From the NCBI GenBank assembly GCA_001602415.1, contig CP012155.1:3150143-3214142 (forward strand): 64,000 bases of DNA, given 5' to 3'. Origin of the DNA: Bacteroidetes bacterium UKL13-3 (GTDB taxonomy: Bacteria > Bacteroidota > Bacteroidia > UKL13-3). This document shows, piece by piece, positions 61,337-64,000 of this stretch. Under the pieces are notes generated by a model, which saw only the letters and a program-made list of their open reading frames with translations, did no database searches and was not told the origin of the DNA. Position numbers and translations under genes: made by a program. How positions within the stretch are numbered: position 1 is the first letter of the stretch; each line of letters begins with the position of its first letter.

Positions 61337-63256
61337 ATGGAAATTAAACCCGGACCGTTTTTAGAACCTATTCACTACCCTGCCGATTTACGCAAAGTAA
61401 AAGAGGAGGATTTGGTGAAAGTATGTGCCGACTTACGTCAGTATATCATTGATATGGTTTCCGTTTATGGAGGCCACTTTGGCGCTAGCCTTGGTGTGGT
61501 AGAACTTAGCGTTGCATTGCATTATGCATTCAATACACCCTACGACCAATTGGTTTGGGACGTAGGACATCAGGCATATGGTCATAAAATTTTAACCGGT
61601 CGTAGAGAACGTTTTCATACCAATAGAACGTATAAGGGCCTTTCCGGGTTTCCAAAACGTGCCGAAAGCGAGTATGATACCTTTGGTGTTGGCCACTCCT
61701 CAACTTCGATTTCAGCAGCTTTAGGGATGGCTGTTGCATCACGCTTAAAAGGTGAAATGGACCGCCAGCATATTGCAATTATTGGCGATGGAGCCATGAC
61801 TGCCGGATTGGCTTTTGAAGGTTTAAACCACGCAGGAGTTGAGGATAGCAACATGATTGTGATTTTGAACGACAATTGCATGTCGATTGACCCTAACGTT
61901 GGCGCTCTTAAAGAATATTTAACTGATATCACCACTTCGCCAACCTACAATCGTTTTAAGGATGATGTTTGGAAAGCCTTGGATAGATTGAGTAAAGTTG
62001 GGCAGATTTCACAAGATATTCTTTCCAAGTTACACGATACCATGAAGTCGGGATTACTCAGACAAAGCAATATGTTTGAGAGTTTACGTTTCCGTTACTT
62101 CGGCCCTATTGACGGGCACGATGTGGATCATTTGGTGAAAGTAATGAAAGACTTGAAAAAAATTCCGGGACCTAAATTGTTGCATGTGGTAACGGTTAAA
62201 GGTAAAGGATTTGCACTAGCCGAAAAAGACCAAACGAAATGGCATGCTCCCGGATTATTTGATAAAGTAACCGGAGAGATTTATAAAACAGTTTCCGAAA
62301 AACCACAACCGCCAAAATACCAAGATGTGTTTGGAAATACCTTAGTAGAATTGGCTGAGCAAAACGAAAAAATAGTTGGCGTAACTCCCGCTATGCCTTC
62401 AGGTTCATCCATGAATATTATGATGAAAGCAATGCCTAAACGTGCGTTTGACGTAGGAATTGCCGAACAACATGCTGTTACATTCAGTGCAGGAATGGCC
62501 TCTCAAGGATTAATTCCATTCTGTAATATTTACTCTTCATTTATGCAGCGCGCTTACGATCAAGTGGTGCATGATGTTGCCTTACAAAATTTACATGTTG
62601 TATTTTGCATGGATAGAGCCGGGATTGCCGGAGCAGATGGACAAACACATCACGGAATGCTTGATATTCCTTACATGCGTTGTGTGCCCAATATGGTGGT
62701 AAGTTCACCCATGAACGAGGAAGAATTGCGCAACCTCATGTACACATCTACCTTGCAAAAAAATGCCGGACCATTTTCCATTCGCTACCCACGCGGTAAT
62801 GGTGTAATGCCCGATTGGAAACAACCGCTGAAAGAGATTGAGGTAGGTAAAGGTAGAAAGTTGCGTGATGGTGATGAGTTGGCCATTTTAACACTAGGTC
62901 CTGTTGGAAATTTTGCAGCAACAGCAGCTGATAAATTAGCTACAGAGGGAATTCATGTTGGACATTACGACATACGTTTTGTTAAACCGTTGGATGCCGA
63001 TTTGTTACATGAGGTTTTCGGAAAATACAAAAAAGTAATTACCATTGAAGATGGAACAATTGTTGGAGGAATGGGCTCTGCAATCCTAGAGTTTATGGCC
63101 GAACACAATTATACAGCCGAGCTGAAAATGCTAGGAATGCCCGATGTTATTACCGAGCATGGTGAACCTGCCGAACTATACGCAGAGTGTGGTTACGATG
63201 TAAAAAGTATTGTAAAAACAGCCATGGAAATGATGCACGTTAAAGTAAGTGCCTAA
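61337..63256 (+). CDS. dxs: 1-deoxy-D-xylulose-5-phosphate synthase
   Basis: 639 residues from MEIKPGPFLEPIHYPADLRK. It condenses pyruvate with glyceraldehyde-3-phosphate, the first step of the MEP isoprenoid route, using thiamine diphosphate. Visible motifs: SVYGGHFGASLGVVELSVAL, the ThDP-Mg loop GDGAMTAGLAFEGLNHAG through NDN, the transketolase-like EQHAVTFSAGMASQGL, and the C-terminal EDGTIVGGMGSAILEF. A TTG-started form from 61310 is less likely because its extra residues are atypical. A terminator follows 22 nt after the stop. Confidence 0.97.
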   Translation: MEIKPGPFLEPIHYPADLRKVKEEDLVKVCADLRQYIIDMVSVYGGHFGASLGVVELSVALHYAFNTPYDQLVWDVGHQAYGHKILTGRRERFHTNRTYKGLSGFPKRAESEYDTFGVGHSSTSISAALGMAVASRLKGEMDRQHIAIIGDGAMTAGLAFEGLNHAGVEDSNMIVILNDNCMSIDPNVGALKEYLTDITTSPTYNRFKDDVWKALDRLSKVGQISQDILSKLHDTMKSGLLRQSNMFESLRFRYFGPIDGHDVDHLVKVMKDLKKIPGPKLLHVVTVKGKGFALAEKDQTKWHAPGLFDKVTGEIYKTVSEKPQPPKYQDVFGNTLVELAEQNEKIVGVTPAMPSGSSMNIMMKAMPKRAFDVGIAEQHAVTFSAGMASQGLIPFCNIYSSFMQRAYDQVVHDVALQNLHVVFCMDRAGIAGADGQTHHGMLDIPYMRCVPNMVVSSPMNEEELRNLMYTSTLQKNAGPFSIRYPRGNGVMPDWKQPLKEIEVGKGRKLRDGDELAILTLGPVGNFAATAADKLATEGIHVGHYDIRFVKPLDADLLHEVFGKYKKVITIEDGTIVGGMGSAILEFMAEHNYTAELKMLGMPDVITEHGEPAELYAECGYDVKSIVKTAMEMMHVKVSA

Positions 63257-63278
63257 TCAAATAATTATTGAATACCTT

Positions 63279-63307
63279 AAAGCTCTGCCCGGTGCGGAGC
63301 TTTTTTT
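63279..63307 (+). terminator. Terminator after dxs
   Basis: AAAGCTCTGC (63279-63288) pairs with GCGGAGCTTT (63294-63303), one G-U pair included, and continues in T to 63307. Confidence 0.8.
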
Positions 63308-63352
63308 ATGTGTGTTTTTTGTTAAATTGCTCACGAAATAAGACGACATAGC

Positions 63353-64000
63353 ATGACCGATTTTAAAGTACGTACCATGGCCGAAGTGGCTGCAGCAGGC
63401 GAAGAAGCTGAAATATTGTTTTGGGTTGGATGTGCCGGAAGTTTTGATGAACGCGCACAAAAAATTACCAAAGCAGTTGCCAAAATATTACATGCTGCAG
63501 GATTGAAGTTTGCCATTTTAGGAACAGAAGAAGCATGCACGGGAGATCCTGCCAAACGTGCCGGTAACGAGTTTTTATTTCAAATGATGGCCATGCAAAA
63601 TATCACCACACTCAATATGTATGGTATCAAAAAAATTGTAACCGGTTGTCCGCATTGTTTTAATACACTCAAAAACGAATACCCCGAATTAGGCGGAAAT
63701 TATGAAGTGTTGCACCATACCACACTTATCAATCAATTACTAAATGATGGGAAAATAGCAATCAAAGGTGGTGCATTTAAAGGGCAACGCATTACCTACC
63801 ATGATAGTTGCTATTTAGGACGCGCCAATAATATTTACGAAGCACCGCGTGAGGTCATTGAAAAGTTGGATGTTGCACTGGTTGAAATGAAACGCAGCAA
63901 AGCCAATGGTTTGTGTTGTGGTGCCGGTGGTGCCCAGATGTTCAAAGATGCCGAGCAAGGCACTAAAGAAGTAAACCTCGAACGTGCCGATGATATGCTG
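63353..64000 (+). CDS. Fe-S-binding CCG-domain protein (HdrB/LldE-like), 3' truncated by window edge
   Basis: The frame is open from ATG to the last base (216 codons) with no stop, so the gene continues outside. It starts MTDFKVRTMAEVAAAGEEAE and carries the cysteine-rich CCG motifs: CAGSFDERAQKI near the front, TGCPHCFNTLKNEYPE, and CCGAGGAQMFKDAE near the end, with THDSCYLGR-like YHDSCYLGRANN between them. Such proteins bind 4Fe-4S clusters and work in heterodisulfide reductase-, lactate-oxidation- or glycerol-3-phosphate-type electron transfer. The partner gene should lie beyond 64 kb. Confidence 0.88.
   Translation, partial: MTDFKVRTMAEVAAAGEEAEILFWVGCAGSFDERAQKITKAVAKILHAAGLKFAILGTEEACTGDPAKRAGNEFLFQMMAMQNITTLNMYGIKKIVTGCPHCFNTLKNEYPELGGNYEVLHHTTLINQLLNDGKIAIKGGAFKGQRITYHDSCYLGRANNIYEAPREVIEKLDVALVEMKRSKANGLCCGAGGAQMFKDAEQGTKEVNLERADDML

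Overview
The window looks like a chromosomal contig of a Bacteroidota bacterium (Chitinophagales/Sphingobacteriales-like; the order is a guess). The evidence is SusD-type and type IX secretion (T9SS) C-terminal sorting sequences, a DUF2723 membrane protein, paired SurA-like PpiC isomerases, the rimP-nusA-infB operon, an RRM protein with a Gly/Arg-rich tail, and several promoters matching the Bacteroidota TTTG-N18/19-TAnnTTTG pattern. No rRNA, tRNA, CRISPR array or transposase gene was recognised.

Layout. 0-1.8 kb: AT-rich, unrecognised secreted proteins. 1.9-10.2 kb (minus strand): enoyl-CoA hydratase, stand-alone B12-binding mutase subunit, lipoprotein, gltX, rlmB and a DUF2723 protein, interrupted by a plus-strand four-helix-bundle gene lying between copies of a ~104-bp repeat. 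10.2-16.1 kb: divergent promoter region with a 48-bp perfect palindrome, then rimP-nusA-infB and an RRM protein. 16.2-16.8 kb: six to seven tandem ~104-bp repeat units of the same family. 16.9-22.0 kb: apaG, LpxH-like phosphoesterase, glycosyltransferases and a thioredoxin-like protein. 22.1-37.7 kb: starch/maltodextrin locus containing Sus-like outer-membrane genes, three GH13 enzymes, an MFS transporter, GH65 maltose phosphorylase, beta-phosphoglucomutase, a BadF-type sugar kinase and a Nudix-type regulator. 37.9-41.0 kb: a probable 3-hydroxybutyrate uptake and oxidation operon. 41.1-44.9 kb: a T9SS protein, recR, an MBL-rhodanese protein and a GNAT gene broken by an in-frame TGA. 45.0-52.1 kb: an accessory, defence-like island. 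52.1-64 kb: housekeeping genes, including PpiC/SurA proteins, MoxR, crotonase, UspA, dxs and a truncated Fe-S protein.

The most notable candidate system is in the 45-52 kb island. A single-chain type IIG-like restriction-modification enzyme is followed by an unknown protein and a short HipA-like kinase fragment. Then come three genes separated by 4 nt each: a putative RelE/HigB-like toxin, an HTH antitoxin with an unusual C-terminal tail, and a protein whose C-terminal half resembles SecB. This order matches toxin-antitoxin-chaperone (TAC) modules. A phospholipase-D-family protein follows 33 nt later.

The clearest structural anomaly is near position 24,106. A minus-strand susD fragment and a plus-strand T9SS starch-binding-like protein both lack their N-termini and meet with no spacer. 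That points to a deletion or rearrangement, or to an assembly chimera. The starch enzymes form a coherent route: extracytoplasmic GH13 hydrolysis, MFS uptake, maltose phosphorolysis by GH65, and conversion of beta-glucose-1-phosphate to glucose-6-phosphate by PgmB, with free glucose possibly phosphorylated by the BadF-type kinase.
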